From DASXHZ01 sp036488085 (GTDB lineage Bacteria > Acidobacteriota > Thermoanaerobaculia > Gp7-AA8): a stretch of DNA of 45,140 bases. Positions 34,130 to 45,140 of this stretch are shown piece after piece; position 1 is the stretch's first letter; each line of letters opens with the position of its first letter. The notes under the pieces are model-generated. The model was not told where the DNA came from, ran no database searches, and was given only the letters and a program-made list of their open reading frames with translations. A program made the translations under genes and the position numbers. The DNA is taken from contig DASXHZ010000098.1 in assembly GCA_036488085.1 (NCBI GenBank), forward strand, positions 1 to 45,140, written 5' to 3'.

Positions 34130-35749
34130 TCACGCAGTTTTTAGCTGGGCGGGATGGTCTTTCCAGTACTTATTCATGATCATTTGCTGCACGATCGTCA
34201 AGATATTCTGCACGAACCAGTACAGCACGAGCCCGCTCGGGAACTCCTTGAAGATCCATCCGAAGACGAGCGGCATGATGAGGAACATCCGGCGCTGCGC
34301 GGGATCGCCGGTGGTCGGCGTCATCTGCTGCTGCACGAACATGGTGATCGTCATCAGGATCGGCGTGATGTAGTACGGGTCTTTCGCCGAGAGGTCGTGG
34401 ATCCATCCGATGAACGGCGCGCCGCGCAGCTCGATGGCCCGCCCTAGCAGGCCGTAGAAGCCCCAGAGGATCGGAAGCTGCAGGACCATCGGAAGGCACC
34501 CACCCATCGGGTTGATCCCCTCCTGCTGGTACAGCTTCATCATCTCCATGTTCATCTTCTGCCGCTGCTCGGAGTCGGTGCGCGACTTCTTGTAGCGGTT
34601 CTTGATCGCCTCGACTTTCGGCTGCGCCTTCTGCATCTTCTTCATCGAGACGATGGATTTGTGCTGCAGCGGGTAGAGGACGATCTTGATGATGATCGTG
34701 AGGACGATGATCGCGAAGCCGTAGTTACGCGTCGTCTTGTTGATCCAGATGAGGACGTCGAGAAGGATGCGGGCAATGAAGCCGAAAAAGCCGAACTGCA
34801 AGGTCGAGTCGAGGCCGTACCCCTCGAGGATCTTGGTCTGCTTCGGCCCGAAGTACGCCTGGCCGGAGACGGTGCCGTCGGCCGCGGCGTTCACGCCGGC
34901 GTAGAGCTCCTTGCGGATCTCCTTGCCGATCTTGAAATCGGCGCGGTGAATGACCGCCGCGCCACCCTTGGCCGGTTTGATGACGGTGAGGAAATAGTTG
35001 TCCTCGATGCCGACAAACTGGACGTCGTCGTAGACGTTGACGCGGTCGCCCTTCTCGCGGCGGAGGACCACGAGCTTGCCGTTGGTTTGCTCGACGCCAT
35101 TGCCGGTGATGATGAACTGGCTGTCGCGCTCGTCAGGGGCGAGGGTACGGATGCCGGGGCCGATCGCGATCCGGTACGCGGTCGGCGGCGTGACGTTGAC
35201 CGAGAAGTCGAACTGGTACTCGGTGCCGAGGCGGAAAGTCTTCGTGACGACTGTGTGGCCGTCGCTGTAGCGATAGTCGATGACCCGGACGCCCCTTTCG
35301 TCGCGTTCGGAGACGGCAAAAAGCGCGCTGTTCACCTCCTGCGTGAGCTGCGGGTCTTTCGCTTCGATGGAGAACGGGAAGTCGGTGCGATTCGGGTCGC
35401 GCGCCTTCACGAGCTCGACCGGCTGCTTGTCGGACGTCTGGTAGTGCTTCAGCTTGAACGAGACCAGCTCGGCGCCGCGGTTCGAGAAGACGGCGGTGAA
35501 CTCGGGCATATCGACGACCGACTGCTGGAGCGTCGTTCCGGCAACCGGCTCAGCGTGCGTGATGACGGGCGTTGCCGGGACAGGCGTCGCAGCGCTCTTC
35601 TGCGCGGCGACAGCTGGCTTCGGCGTTACCGCTTTGGTAACGGGCGCCGGCTTCTTGAGCAGCTCGGGAAAGAGCTTCGGGATCACGGCGCTCCAGAGCG
35701 CGAGGAACGCGATCGAGATCACTACCGCGATGAAAATGCGTTTTTCCAT
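34130..35749 (-). CDS. yidC: Membrane protein insertase YidC
   Basis: 539 residues from ATG 35749. It inserts and folds inner-membrane proteins with or without SecYEG. Gram-negative layout: N-terminal helix (IFIAVVISIAFLALWSAVIP), a Pro/Ala/Thr-rich linker, a periplasmic beta-supersandwich domain (about 80-330), then five core helices starting FGFIARILLDVLIWINKTTR and including IIVLTIIIKIVLYPL and the conserved cytosolic loop KKMQKAQPKVEAIKNRYK. The C-terminus is short. It starts 1 nt after the yidD stop. Confidence 0.96.
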   Translation of the reverse strand: MEKRIFIAVVISIAFLALWSAVIPKLFPELLKKPAPVTKAVTPKPAVAAQKSAATPVPATPVITHAEPVAGTTLQQSVVDMPEFTAVFSNRGAELVSFKLKHYQTSDKQPVELVKARDPNRTDFPFSIEAKDPQLTQEVNSALFAVSERDERGVRVIDYRYSDGHTVVTKTFRLGTEYQFDFSVNVTPPTAYRIAIGPGIRTLAPDERDSQFIITGNGVEQTNGKLVVLRREKGDRVNVYDDVQFVGIEDNYFLTVIKPAKGGAAVIHRADFKIGKEIRKELYAGVNAAADGTVSGQAYFGPKQTKILEGYGLDSTLQFGFFGFIARILLDVLIWINKTTRNYGFAIIVLTIIIKIVLYPLQHKSIVSMKKMQKAQPKVEAIKNRYKKSRTDSEQRQKMNMEMMKLYQQEGINPMGGCLPMVLQLPILWGFYGLLGRAIELRGAPFIGWIHDLSAKDPYYITPILMTITMFVQQQMTPTTGDPAQRRMFLIMPLVFGWIFKEFPSGLVLYWFVQNILTIVQQMIMNKYWKDHPAQLKTA

Positions 35750-35750
35750 T

Positions 35751-35978
35751 TCAGGGGACCGGGTCCCAACCTCCAGGATTCAGCGGATGGCAGTGCGAGA
35801 GCCGCTTGATGCCGAGCCACCCTCCGCGCGCGACGCCGTACTTTTCGATCGCCTGCATCATGTAGACGGAACAGGTCGGCTCGAAACGGCACATCGGCGG
35901 CAGGAGCGGTGAGAGAAATCGCTTGTAAAAGCGGAGCAGAAATAGGGTGACGGTACGCACGGCGTGCTCAGCGCGCAC
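35751..35978 (-). CDS. yidD: Membrane protein insertion efficiency factor YidD
   Basis: 75 residues from GTG 35978. The core FYKRFLSPLLPPMCRFEPTC SVYMMQAIEKYG, then GIKRLSHCHPLNPGGWDPVP with three conserved Cys, is diagnostic. A small inner-membrane-associated helper of YidC. It overlaps rnpA by 11 nt and ends 1 nt before yidC, so it sits in the rpmH-rnpA-yidD-yidC operon. A second in-frame GTG 18 nt later is an alternative start. Confidence 0.93.
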   Translation of the reverse strand: MRAEHAVRTVTLFLLRFYKRFLSPLLPPMCRFEPTCSVYMMQAIEKYGVARGGWLGIKRLSHCHPLNPGGWDPVP

Positions 35979-36357
35979 CCGCCGTGGCGACGCGCTCCAG
36001 CGCGCGCTGTAGGTCGTCGCGAAACTCAGCGAAAGAGGCGGCGGCGGCGTTTGGCTTGACGTTCACCACGATGTCGAAACGCCGGTCATCGAGACCGAGC
36101 GGCCCGCGCCGGCGACGGTAGATCTCCCTCGTCCAGCGTTTGAGGCGATTGCGAACATTCGCTTTCCCGAGCTTCTTCGTGGCGGTGATGCCGACGCGCG
36201 AGATTGCCGAGTCATTCGAGGCGTAGAAGACGACCGCGTATCGGGAAAAGAACTTCTGGCCCGTTTCGTACACTCGAAGAAAATCGCGACGTTTCGCGAT
36301 TCGCTTTTCCTTCGGCAGCCCTTCCGGACGGGCCGTTCCGTCTGCCGGGCTGTCCAC
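35968..36357 (-). CDS. rnpA: Ribonuclease P protein component
   Basis: 129 residues from GTG 36357. It binds RNase P RNA and the tRNA leader. The conserved basic motif is KLGKANVRNRLKRWTREIYR, with an upstream RIAKRRDFLRVYETGQKFFS segment and the ISRVGITATKK strand. The first 15 residues (DSPADGTARPEG) are extra relative to most RnpA proteins and no strong ribosome-binding site precedes the GTG, so the true start may be further in. It lies 19 nt after rpmH. Confidence 0.93.
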   Translation of the reverse strand: MDSPADGTARPEGLPKEKRIAKRRDFLRVYETGQKFFSRYAVVFYASNDSAISRVGITATKKLGKANVRNRLKRWTREIYRRRRGPLGLDDRRFDIVVNVKPNAAAASFAEFRDDLQRALERVATAGAR

Positions 36358-36376
36358 TGTCTATTGCTGCTTGCCC

Positions 36377-36511
36377 CTAGACGGAGAGGCGCTTGCGTCC
36401 CTTGCGGCGGCGGCGGGAAAGAACCGCCTGGCCGTCCTTCGTGCGCATCCGGACGAGGAAGCCGTGAGTGCGCTTCCGGCGGCGGTTGTTCGGCTGGAAT
36501 GTTCGCTTCAT
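36377..36511 (-). CDS. rpmH: 50S ribosomal protein L34
   Basis: 44 residues from ATG 36511, with GAGG 7 nt upstream. MKRTFQPNNRRRKRTHGFLV and RRRRKGRKRLSV are nearly invariant in L34. First gene of the minus-strand operon that runs through rnpA, yidD, yidC, jag and mnmE; a strong promoter lies 28 nt upstream. Confidence 0.98.
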   Translation of the reverse strand: MKRTFQPNNRRRKRTHGFLVRMRTKDGQAVLSRRRRKGRKRLSV

Positions 36512-36538
36512 GTTTAACCCTCTGAAAAGAAAGCGGTG

Positions 36539-36568
36539 AGTATAGTGACCGCTCCCGAAGCCGGTCAA
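36539..36568 (-). promoter_or_regulatory. Sigma-70 promoter of the rpmH operon
   Basis: On the minus strand TTGACC (36568-36563), an 18-nt spacer, and TATACT (36544-36539), about 28 nt upstream of the rpmH ATG. This is one of the best promoter matches in the window and correctly oriented for rpmH. Confidence 0.7.
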
Positions 36569-36625
36569 ACCTGAGCTGGAGTGGGGGAATTCCAGGCTCT
36601 TCGGTCACTCCAAATAGAGCGGAGA

Positions 36626-36676
36626 ATCCGATTGCAAATCGGATCGGGTTGAAGCTATGCTGCTCGACCCGATCCG
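36626..36676. promoter_or_regulatory. Two overlapping, mutually exclusive hairpins upstream of dnaA
   Basis: ATCCGATT-GCA-AATCGGAT (36626-36644) and CGGATCGGGT (36640-36649) pairing with ACCCGATCCG (36667-36676) share the CGGAT at 36640-36644, so only one can form. They lie between the rpmH promoter and the DnaA boxes and could attenuate or insulate dnaA transcription. Confidence 0.45.
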
Positions 36677-36685
36677 ACAGCCAGA

Positions 36686-36716
36686 ATTTCCACAGGTGTG
36701 GAAAAGCTGTGGATTC
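36686..36716. promoter_or_regulatory. DnaA-box-like cluster upstream of dnaA
   Basis: ATTTCCACA (36686-36694), TGTGGAAAA (36697-36705, one mismatch to the DnaA box) and TGTGGATTC (36708-36716) are packed in 31 bp. The first two form an inverted pair TTTCCACA-GG-TGTGGAAA. They are likely DnaA sites for autoregulation or part of the origin. Confidence 0.6.
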
Positions 36717-36737
36717 TCAACGACATACGACGCAGTC

Positions 36738-36771
36738 CCCCCATGAATGTCTGGCCCCCATGAACGTCTGG
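36738..36771 (+). repeat. Contiguous 17-bp tandem duplication across the dnaA start
   Basis: 36738-36754 and 36755-36771 match at 16 of 17 positions (CCCCCATGAAYGTCTGG). The first copy opens a six-codon frame (MNVWPP) whose TGA overlaps the dnaA ATG at 36760 (ATGA). There is no Shine-Dalgarno before the dnaA ATG. Confidence 0.8.
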
Positions 36772-38067
36772 AAGCAAGTTCTCTCCCGCGTCGAGCAAGT
36801 CGTTGATCGGACGGACTATGACGCTTGGTTCGCCTCGACGCGTTTCGTTGCCCAGAAAGGCGACACGCTGGATGTCGCGGTTCCGTCCCAGCGGCACATC
36901 GACGAGATCCGGGAGCGGTATGGCCGCCAGATCCGCGGCGCCCTGAACGAGATATCGCCTGAGGGGCTCCAGATTCACTTCATCATCGACGGCGGATACG
37001 GCGGAGATGACTTCGTCACACCCGGCGCCCCGCCCCGCGAAGAGGTTCCGGCCGCCGTCTTCAATCCGCGCTACCGCTTCACCACGTTCGTCATGGGAAA
37101 ATCGAACGAGCTTGCCTGCGCCGCGGCAAGGTCGATCGGCGAGAACCCCTCCGGCTCGTTCAACCCCCTCTTCATCTACGGAGGTGCCGGCCTCGGCAAG
37201 ACGCACCTGATCCAGGCGATCGGCCATCAGATCTGCGAGTCGTTTCCGAAGATGAAGGTTGCGTACACGTCGGCCGACTCGCTCGTCACCGAGATCATCA
37301 CCAGCATCCGCTACGACCGGATGGCGCAGTTCCGCGAAAAATACCGCTTTGTCGATGCGCTTCTGATCGACGACATCCAGTTCCTTGCAGGCAAGGAGCG
37401 AACGCAGGAAGAGTTCTTCCACACGTTCAACGCGCTCTACGAAGCGCAGAAGCAGATCGTCTTCACCTCGGACGCACCGCCAAAGGAGATCCCAACTCTC
37501 GAGGAGCGGCTCCGTTCGCGATTCGAGTGGGGCCTGATCGCCGACATCCAGCCGCCCGATCTCGAGACCAAGGTTGCGATCGTCGAAAAGAAGGCGGATG
37601 AGAAGCACATCAAGCTGCCGACCGACGTCGCCCGCTTCATCGCGGAGCGCGTGCGGTCGAACATCCGCGAGCTCGAAGGACTCCTCAACCGGGTCTCGGC
37701 GTACGCGTCGCTCGCCGGCGTCCTGATCACGGTCGACGTCGCACGCGAGGCGCTCAAAGACCTTCTCACGAAGGACGACAAGCCGATCACGCCGCAGGAG
37801 ATCCTCCGCGTGGTCGCGACGCACTACGGCCAGACGGTGACGAATCTGAAGTCGAAGTCGAACGCGCAGACCGTGGCGTTCCCGCGCCAGGTCGCGATGT
37901 ACATGTGCAAGGAGCTGACGGATCTGTCGTATCCGGAGATCGGCCGCGTCTTCAACAACAAGCATCACTCGACGGTGATGTACTCGGTGCAGAAGATCGA
38001 CGACAAGCGGCAGAACGACCAGCAGTTCTCGCGCGTCGTCGAGAACCTTCTGAAGCAGTTCCGATGA
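36760..38067 (+). CDS. dnaA: Chromosomal replication initiator protein DnaA
   Basis: 435 residues from ATG 36760 (MNVWKQVLSRVEQVV, the normal DnaA start); the frame is open from 36649 but the extra part does not resemble DnaA. Domain I about 1-75; a very short domain II (about 85-100); AAA+ domain III from NPRYRFTTFVMGKSNELACA, Walker A GGAGLGKTHLIQA, Walker B ALLIDDIQFLAGKERTQEE; domain IV with the DNA-binding signature NKHHSTVMYSVQKI. It initiates replication at oriC. DnaA-box-like sites lie on both sides. Transcribed away from rpmH. Confidence 0.97.
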   Translation: MNVWKQVLSRVEQVVDRTDYDAWFASTRFVAQKGDTLDVAVPSQRHIDEIRERYGRQIRGALNEISPEGLQIHFIIDGGYGGDDFVTPGAPPREEVPAAVFNPRYRFTTFVMGKSNELACAAARSIGENPSGSFNPLFIYGGAGLGKTHLIQAIGHQICESFPKMKVAYTSADSLVTEIITSIRYDRMAQFREKYRFVDALLIDDIQFLAGKERTQEEFFHTFNALYEAQKQIVFTSDAPPKEIPTLEERLRSRFEWGLIADIQPPDLETKVAIVEKKADEKHIKLPTDVARFIAERVRSNIRELEGLLNRVSAYASLAGVLITVDVAREALKDLLTKDDKPITPQEILRVVATHYGQTVTNLKSKSNAQTVAFPRQVAMYMCKELTDLSYPEIGRVFNNKHHSTVMYSVQKIDDKRQNDQQFSRVVENLLKQFR

Positions 38068-38112
38068 AATCCACAGGCGTTGCGGAAAGGTGCGACCAAA
38101 AACTGTGGAGAA
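38067..38112. promoter_or_regulatory. DnaA-box-like sites in the dnaA-dnaN gap
   Basis: AAATCCACA (38067-38075) and TGTGGAGAA (38104-38112, one mismatch) lie just after the dnaA stop. With the CTA run at 38261 they make the dnaA-dnaN gap the better candidate for the unwinding part of oriC. Confidence 0.5.
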
Positions 38113-38210
38113 TCGGCGCTCCGAACTTCCGATACGATCCGACTGCGGAAAACGGCCGTGAAATCAGTCGTTTTTCCTCAGCGAAACCCGCAGGTTGACT
38201 CGCCCTGAAC

Positions 38211-38219
38211 TGCTATAAT
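38211..38219 (+). promoter_or_regulatory. Extended -10 promoter for dnaN
   Basis: TGC-TATAAT is a perfect -10 with a TGn extension. A TTGACT at 38195-38200 is only 13 nt upstream, too close for a normal -35, so recognition would rest on the extended -10. It is 94 nt before the dnaN ATG. Confidence 0.55.
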
Positions 38220-38260
38220 TTTGAGAAGTTTGCCTCGCCTGCGCGAAACGTCCTCGCTCT

Positions 38261-38278
38261 CTACTACTACCACTACTA
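38261..38278 (+). other. Candidate DnaA-trio element (origin unwinding site)
   Basis: CTACTACTACCACTACTA gives six trinucleotides (five CTA, one CCA), read on the other strand as 3'-GAT-5' repeats, the form bound by DnaA filaments on single strands. A GC-rich stretch lies on its left (38231-38260) and an A-rich stretch (AAAAAGAAAT) on its right, as in described unwinding elements. No consensus DnaA box directly abuts it. Confidence 0.55.
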
Positions 38279-38312
38279 AAAAGAAATACTCTGGTTCCGA
38301 GGAAGAAGACAC

Positions 38313-39443
38313 ATGGAGCTGACTGTCGCAAAAGCGGATCTTCAGAAAGAACTCCAGCTTTGCCAGGGAGTCGTCGAGAAGCGATCGACGATACCGATCC
38401 TCTCGAACGTGCTGCTCAAAGCGGCCGACGGAAAGCTCTCCATCGCGGCAACCGATCTCGATGTGACGGTCCTCAGCTCGTGCGCTGCGCGCGTCACGAC
38501 GCCGGGCGGCGTGACGATCGAAGCGAAGCGGCTCTTCGACATCGTTCGCTCGCTGCCGGATGACGAAGTGCACATCACGATGCAGGAGAACAACTCGCTG
38601 CTCGTCGAATCGGGCACGGCGAAGTTCCGGCTCCTCGGCCTTCCCGCCGAGGATTACCCGACGCTGCCGGCCGTCGACATGAGCGACGCGTACACCATCG
38701 CGCTCGAAGAACTGAAGACGATGGTCGGGAAGGTGCGCTTCGCGATCACGCACGAAGAGACGCGCTTCCAGCTCAACGGCGCGCTGCTGAAGATTCAGCC
38801 GACCAAGATGGAGATGGTCGCCACCGACGGCCATCGAATGGCTCTGATCAATTTCCCGAAGGGCGGGAACGGCAAGACGAAAAAGGGCTCCGACTTCACG
38901 GTACTGGTTCCGCGCAAGGCGCTCGAAGAGATTTTGCGGCTGGAAGGCGAAGAGGATGGGACGGTCCGTTTCGGCGTCAGCGACAACCAGCTCTTCTTCG
39001 AGGCGGGGGAGCGCCGGCTGATGGCGCGGATGATCGACGTGAACTTTCCGAACTACATGGAAGTGATCTCTCGCGACAACGATCGCCGCGTGATGGTCGA
39101 TCGCGAGCGGCTGCTGTCGACGATCCGCCGCATCTCGCTCGTCGCCAACGAGCGGACGCGCGCCGTGCGCTTCGACTTCGCGCCCGGGAAGCTGACGGTG
39201 TCGTCGACGAATCCGGAGCTCGGCGATGCGCGCGAGACGGTTCCTATCGACTACGCCGGCAACCCGTTCTTCGTCGGCCTCAACGCCGCGTACGTCACCG
39301 ACTTTCTCGCCGCCGTCGACACGCCGCAAGTGTCGCTGGAGCTCAAGGACGAGAACAGCCAGTGCATCGGCCGGCCCGCCACGAACACGGAAGACCTCGC
39401 GTACGACTACCTCTACGTCGTGATGCCGATGCGGCTCGCGTGA
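38313..39443 (+). CDS. dnaN: DNA polymerase III sliding clamp (beta)
   Basis: 376 residues from ATG 38313, with AGGAAG upstream. Starts MELTVAKADLQKELQLCQGV, with EKRSTIPILSNVLLKA and IAATDLDVTV typical of clamp domain 1. Three repeated clamp domains are present, and the C-terminus DYLYVVMPMRLA provides the family's terminal MPMR(L) and the pocket for clamp-binding peptides. Ring-shaped processivity factor for the replicase. An extended -10 promoter and the presumed DnaA-trio lie upstream. Confidence 0.97.
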   Translation: MELTVAKADLQKELQLCQGVVEKRSTIPILSNVLLKAADGKLSIAATDLDVTVLSSCAARVTTPGGVTIEAKRLFDIVRSLPDDEVHITMQENNSLLVESGTAKFRLLGLPAEDYPTLPAVDMSDAYTIALEELKTMVGKVRFAITHEETRFQLNGALLKIQPTKMEMVATDGHRMALINFPKGGNGKTKKGSDFTVLVPRKALEEILRLEGEEDGTVRFGVSDNQLFFEAGERRLMARMIDVNFPNYMEVISRDNDRRVMVDRERLLSTIRRISLVANERTRAVRFDFAPGKLTVSSTNPELGDARETVPIDYAGNPFFVGLNAAYVTDFLAAVDTPQVSLELKDENSQCIGRPATNTEDLAYDYLYVVMPMRLA

Positions 39444-39446
39444 TTC

Positions 39447-39540
39447 AGTTGCCGGTGGCCAGTGGCCGGTTGCCGGATCGTGATGCGTCGTACTCCCCGC
39501 TGAAAAACATCCAGCCACCGGCCACTGGCCACCGGCAACT
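39447..39540. repeat. Perfect 24-bp inverted repeat between dnaN and recF
   Basis: 39447-39470 (starting AGTTGCCGGTGGCC) is the exact reverse complement of 39517-39540, with a 46-nt loop. GGTTGCC and GGCC-rich content links it to inverted repeats at 12565-12600 and 20064-20118. It may end dnaN transcription or be a dispersed repeat. Confidence 0.75.
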
Positions 39541-39555
39541 CATCCGGATGCGCGG

Positions 39556-40644
39556 ATGATTCTCCGTTCACTCACCACCGAGAACTTCCGCAACCTCGCA
39601 GCGGGCGAGACTCCGTTTCATCCCGCTGCGAACATCGTTGTCGGCCGCAACGGGCAGGGAAAGACGAACCTGCTGGAGGCGATCTACTTCCTGGCGACGA
39701 CGAAGTCGTTTCGGACGAACCGGATCGCGAGTGTGTTCCGGTTCGAGTCGCCGAGCGTCTATGCCGCGGGGGCGCTGGAACGGGATGGCGTCGTGCGCAC
39801 GCTTTCGGTCGGCCTGGAGCAGGCGGAGAGCCGCCGGCGCGTGTTGATGATCAACGGCGAAAAGATCGCGTTGCCGGCGTATTTGAACGCGATGAGCGTC
39901 TTCGCCTACTCGCAGTCCCGGCTCGAGATCATCCGCGGTGCGCCAGAGGAGAAGCGGCGCTTTCTCGACCGCGGGATCGCCAGCATCAACGCGCAGTATC
40001 TCGACCTGCTATCGCGCTACATCCGCGTGTTGAAGCAGCGGAACGCGCTTCTCACTGAGGATCCGAGCGCCTCTTCCCTGGAAGCGTGGAACGACGAATT
40101 CGTTGCGGCAGCAGCGCCGATCCATCGTGCGCGCGCGGTGTATGCGCAGGAGATCGCCGCTGCGTTCACGCGCATCGCCGAAGAGCACCGGTATCACGTC
40201 CGCGACTTGGAGATCGTCTATCGCGGCTCGGGCGAAGAGGACGCGCTGCGCGAGACGCTGGCGCGCATCCGCCGCCACGAGCTCCGCGCGCGGATGACGC
40301 TCACCGGCCCGCAGCGCGACACGATCGATTTTCTGACGGGCGGACGCGATGCCGCCGAGGTGCTGTCGGGCGGCGAGTTGAAGATGATCGTGCTCTTCCT
40401 GAAGTTCGCGAAAGTGGAGCTTTTTCGCGCCCGCCACGACGAGCCGCCGCTCTTCCTTCTCGACGACATCGACGCCGAATTGGACCTCGAAGTCCTGCAG
40501 AAACTGCTGTCGGGTCTGCCGTCGAAAACGCAGGTTTTCGCCACCTCCGCGAAGGAGGCGTTTCTGCAAGCGTTGGAAGCCGGTCCACACCGCCGCTTAG
40601 TCATTGAAAATGGGCGAGTTACCGGCTTAACAGATTTCGCCTGA
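39556..40644 (+). CDS. recF: DNA replication and repair protein RecF
   Basis: 362 residues from ATG 39556. SMC-like ATPase that loads RecA at gaps with RecOR. LTTENFRNLA at the N-terminus, Walker A VVGRNGQGKTNLLEAIYFLA, an ABC signature of the form LSGGELKMI (more often LSxGxxK in RecF), and Walker B PLFLLDDIDAELD, followed by QVFATSAKE. Normal length (about 360). It stands between dnaN and gyrB; separated from dnaN by an inverted repeat. Confidence 0.95.
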   Translation: MILRSLTTENFRNLAAGETPFHPAANIVVGRNGQGKTNLLEAIYFLATTKSFRTNRIASVFRFESPSVYAAGALERDGVVRTLSVGLEQAESRRRVLMINGEKIALPAYLNAMSVFAYSQSRLEIIRGAPEEKRRFLDRGIASINAQYLDLLSRYIRVLKQRNALLTEDPSASSLEAWNDEFVAAAAPIHRARAVYAQEIAAAFTRIAEEHRYHVRDLEIVYRGSGEEDALRETLARIRRHELRARMTLTGPQRDTIDFLTGGRDAAEVLSGGELKMIVLFLKFAKVELFRARHDEPPLFLLDDIDAELDLEVLQKLLSGLPSKTQVFATSAKEAFLQALEAGPHRRLVIENGRVTGLTDFA

Positions 40645-40725
40645 CAAGGGCATTTTTCGCTACGATCAGGCGTTCTGAATCGCGACGTTTTACCCCGCCT
40701 GAATTCCTCGACAGAAAGCGATTCG

Positions 40726-45140
<4,415 letters not shown>

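Noticed and set aside
36649..36759. N-terminal extension of DnaA from the upstream open frame
   Set aside because: The extension contains the DnaA-box cluster and a hairpin arm, and does not resemble DnaA domain I, which begins at MNVWKQ.
38195..38219. Ordinary -35/-10 promoter (TTGACT and TATAAT) for dnaN
   Set aside because: The spacer is only 13 nt, so it is reported as an extended -10 promoter instead.

Overview
The window is GC-rich chromosomal DNA from a Gram-negative-type bacterium, centred on the replication origin. The order rpmH-dnaA-dnaN-recF-gyrB-gyrA on one side and rnpA-yidD-yidC-jag-mnmE-mnmG-rsmG-parA-parB-bactofilin on the other is the classic bacterial origin neighbourhood. 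Genes left of about 36.6 kb run mostly on the minus strand and genes from dnaA on run on the plus strand, so transcription points away from the origin on both sides. GyrB carries the large insert typical of Gram-negative GyrB. Secreted carboxypeptidase-regulatory-like proteins, a DUF5666-type protein, a bactofilin and intergenic CCTGAGC...GAAGGATC repeats would fit Acidobacteriota, but that placement is inference.

Layout. 1-2.2 kb: a decayed accessory patch with a trypsin-like peptidase (cut by the window edge), a TIR-domain gene broken by one frameshift, a PIN-toxin remnant and its small antitoxin-like neighbour. 2.3-4.8 kb: a three-gene secreted-protein operon on the minus strand (46-aa Cys-containing exported peptide, 631-aa carboxypeptidase-regulatory-like protein, PDZ protein) with overlapping or nearly overlapping junctions. 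5-12.5 kb: OPT transporter, a small membrane protein, a repeat-built OB-fold-like secreted protein, guanine deaminase, a DnaQ-like exonuclease and malate dehydrogenase. 12.6-17.8 kb: ATP-dependent DNA ligase and metX, convergent with topA. 18-20 kb: an NtrC-type regulator overlapping a degenerate soluble histidine-kinase-like gene. 20.1-26.2 kb: ATP synthase genes b', b, delta, alpha, gamma, beta, epsilon; subunits a and c are absent. 26.2-26.8 kb: a YkgJ-type cysteine-cluster protein. 26.9-36.5 kb: bactofilin, parB, parA, rsmG, mnmG, mnmE, jag, yidC, yidD, rnpA and rpmH. 36.5-45.1 kb: origin signals, dnaA, dnaN, recF, gyrB and the start of gyrA.

The most unusual non-coding structures are: (i) a 14-copy array of 21-bp repeats with an internal 84-bp higher-order duplication between mnmE and mnmG; (ii) two parS palindromes bracketing rsmG-mnmG; (iii) a 140-bp insertion at the atpF/atpH junction, flanked by 19-bp direct repeats, that has created a 47-codon ORF keeping GTGA overlaps with both neighbours; (iv) a contiguous 17-bp duplication of the dnaA start region; (v) a CTA-triplet run before dnaN that looks like a DnaA-trio unwinding element; and (vi) several families of intergenic hairpin repeats.

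Together the genes cover replication initiation and sliding clamp (dnaA, dnaN, recF), supercoiling (gyrAB, topA), chromosome segregation (parABS, bactofilin nearby), membrane protein insertion (yidC/yidD/jag), tRNA and rRNA modification (mnmE, mnmG, rsmG), RNase P (rnpA) and energy conservation (F1Fo stalk and head).
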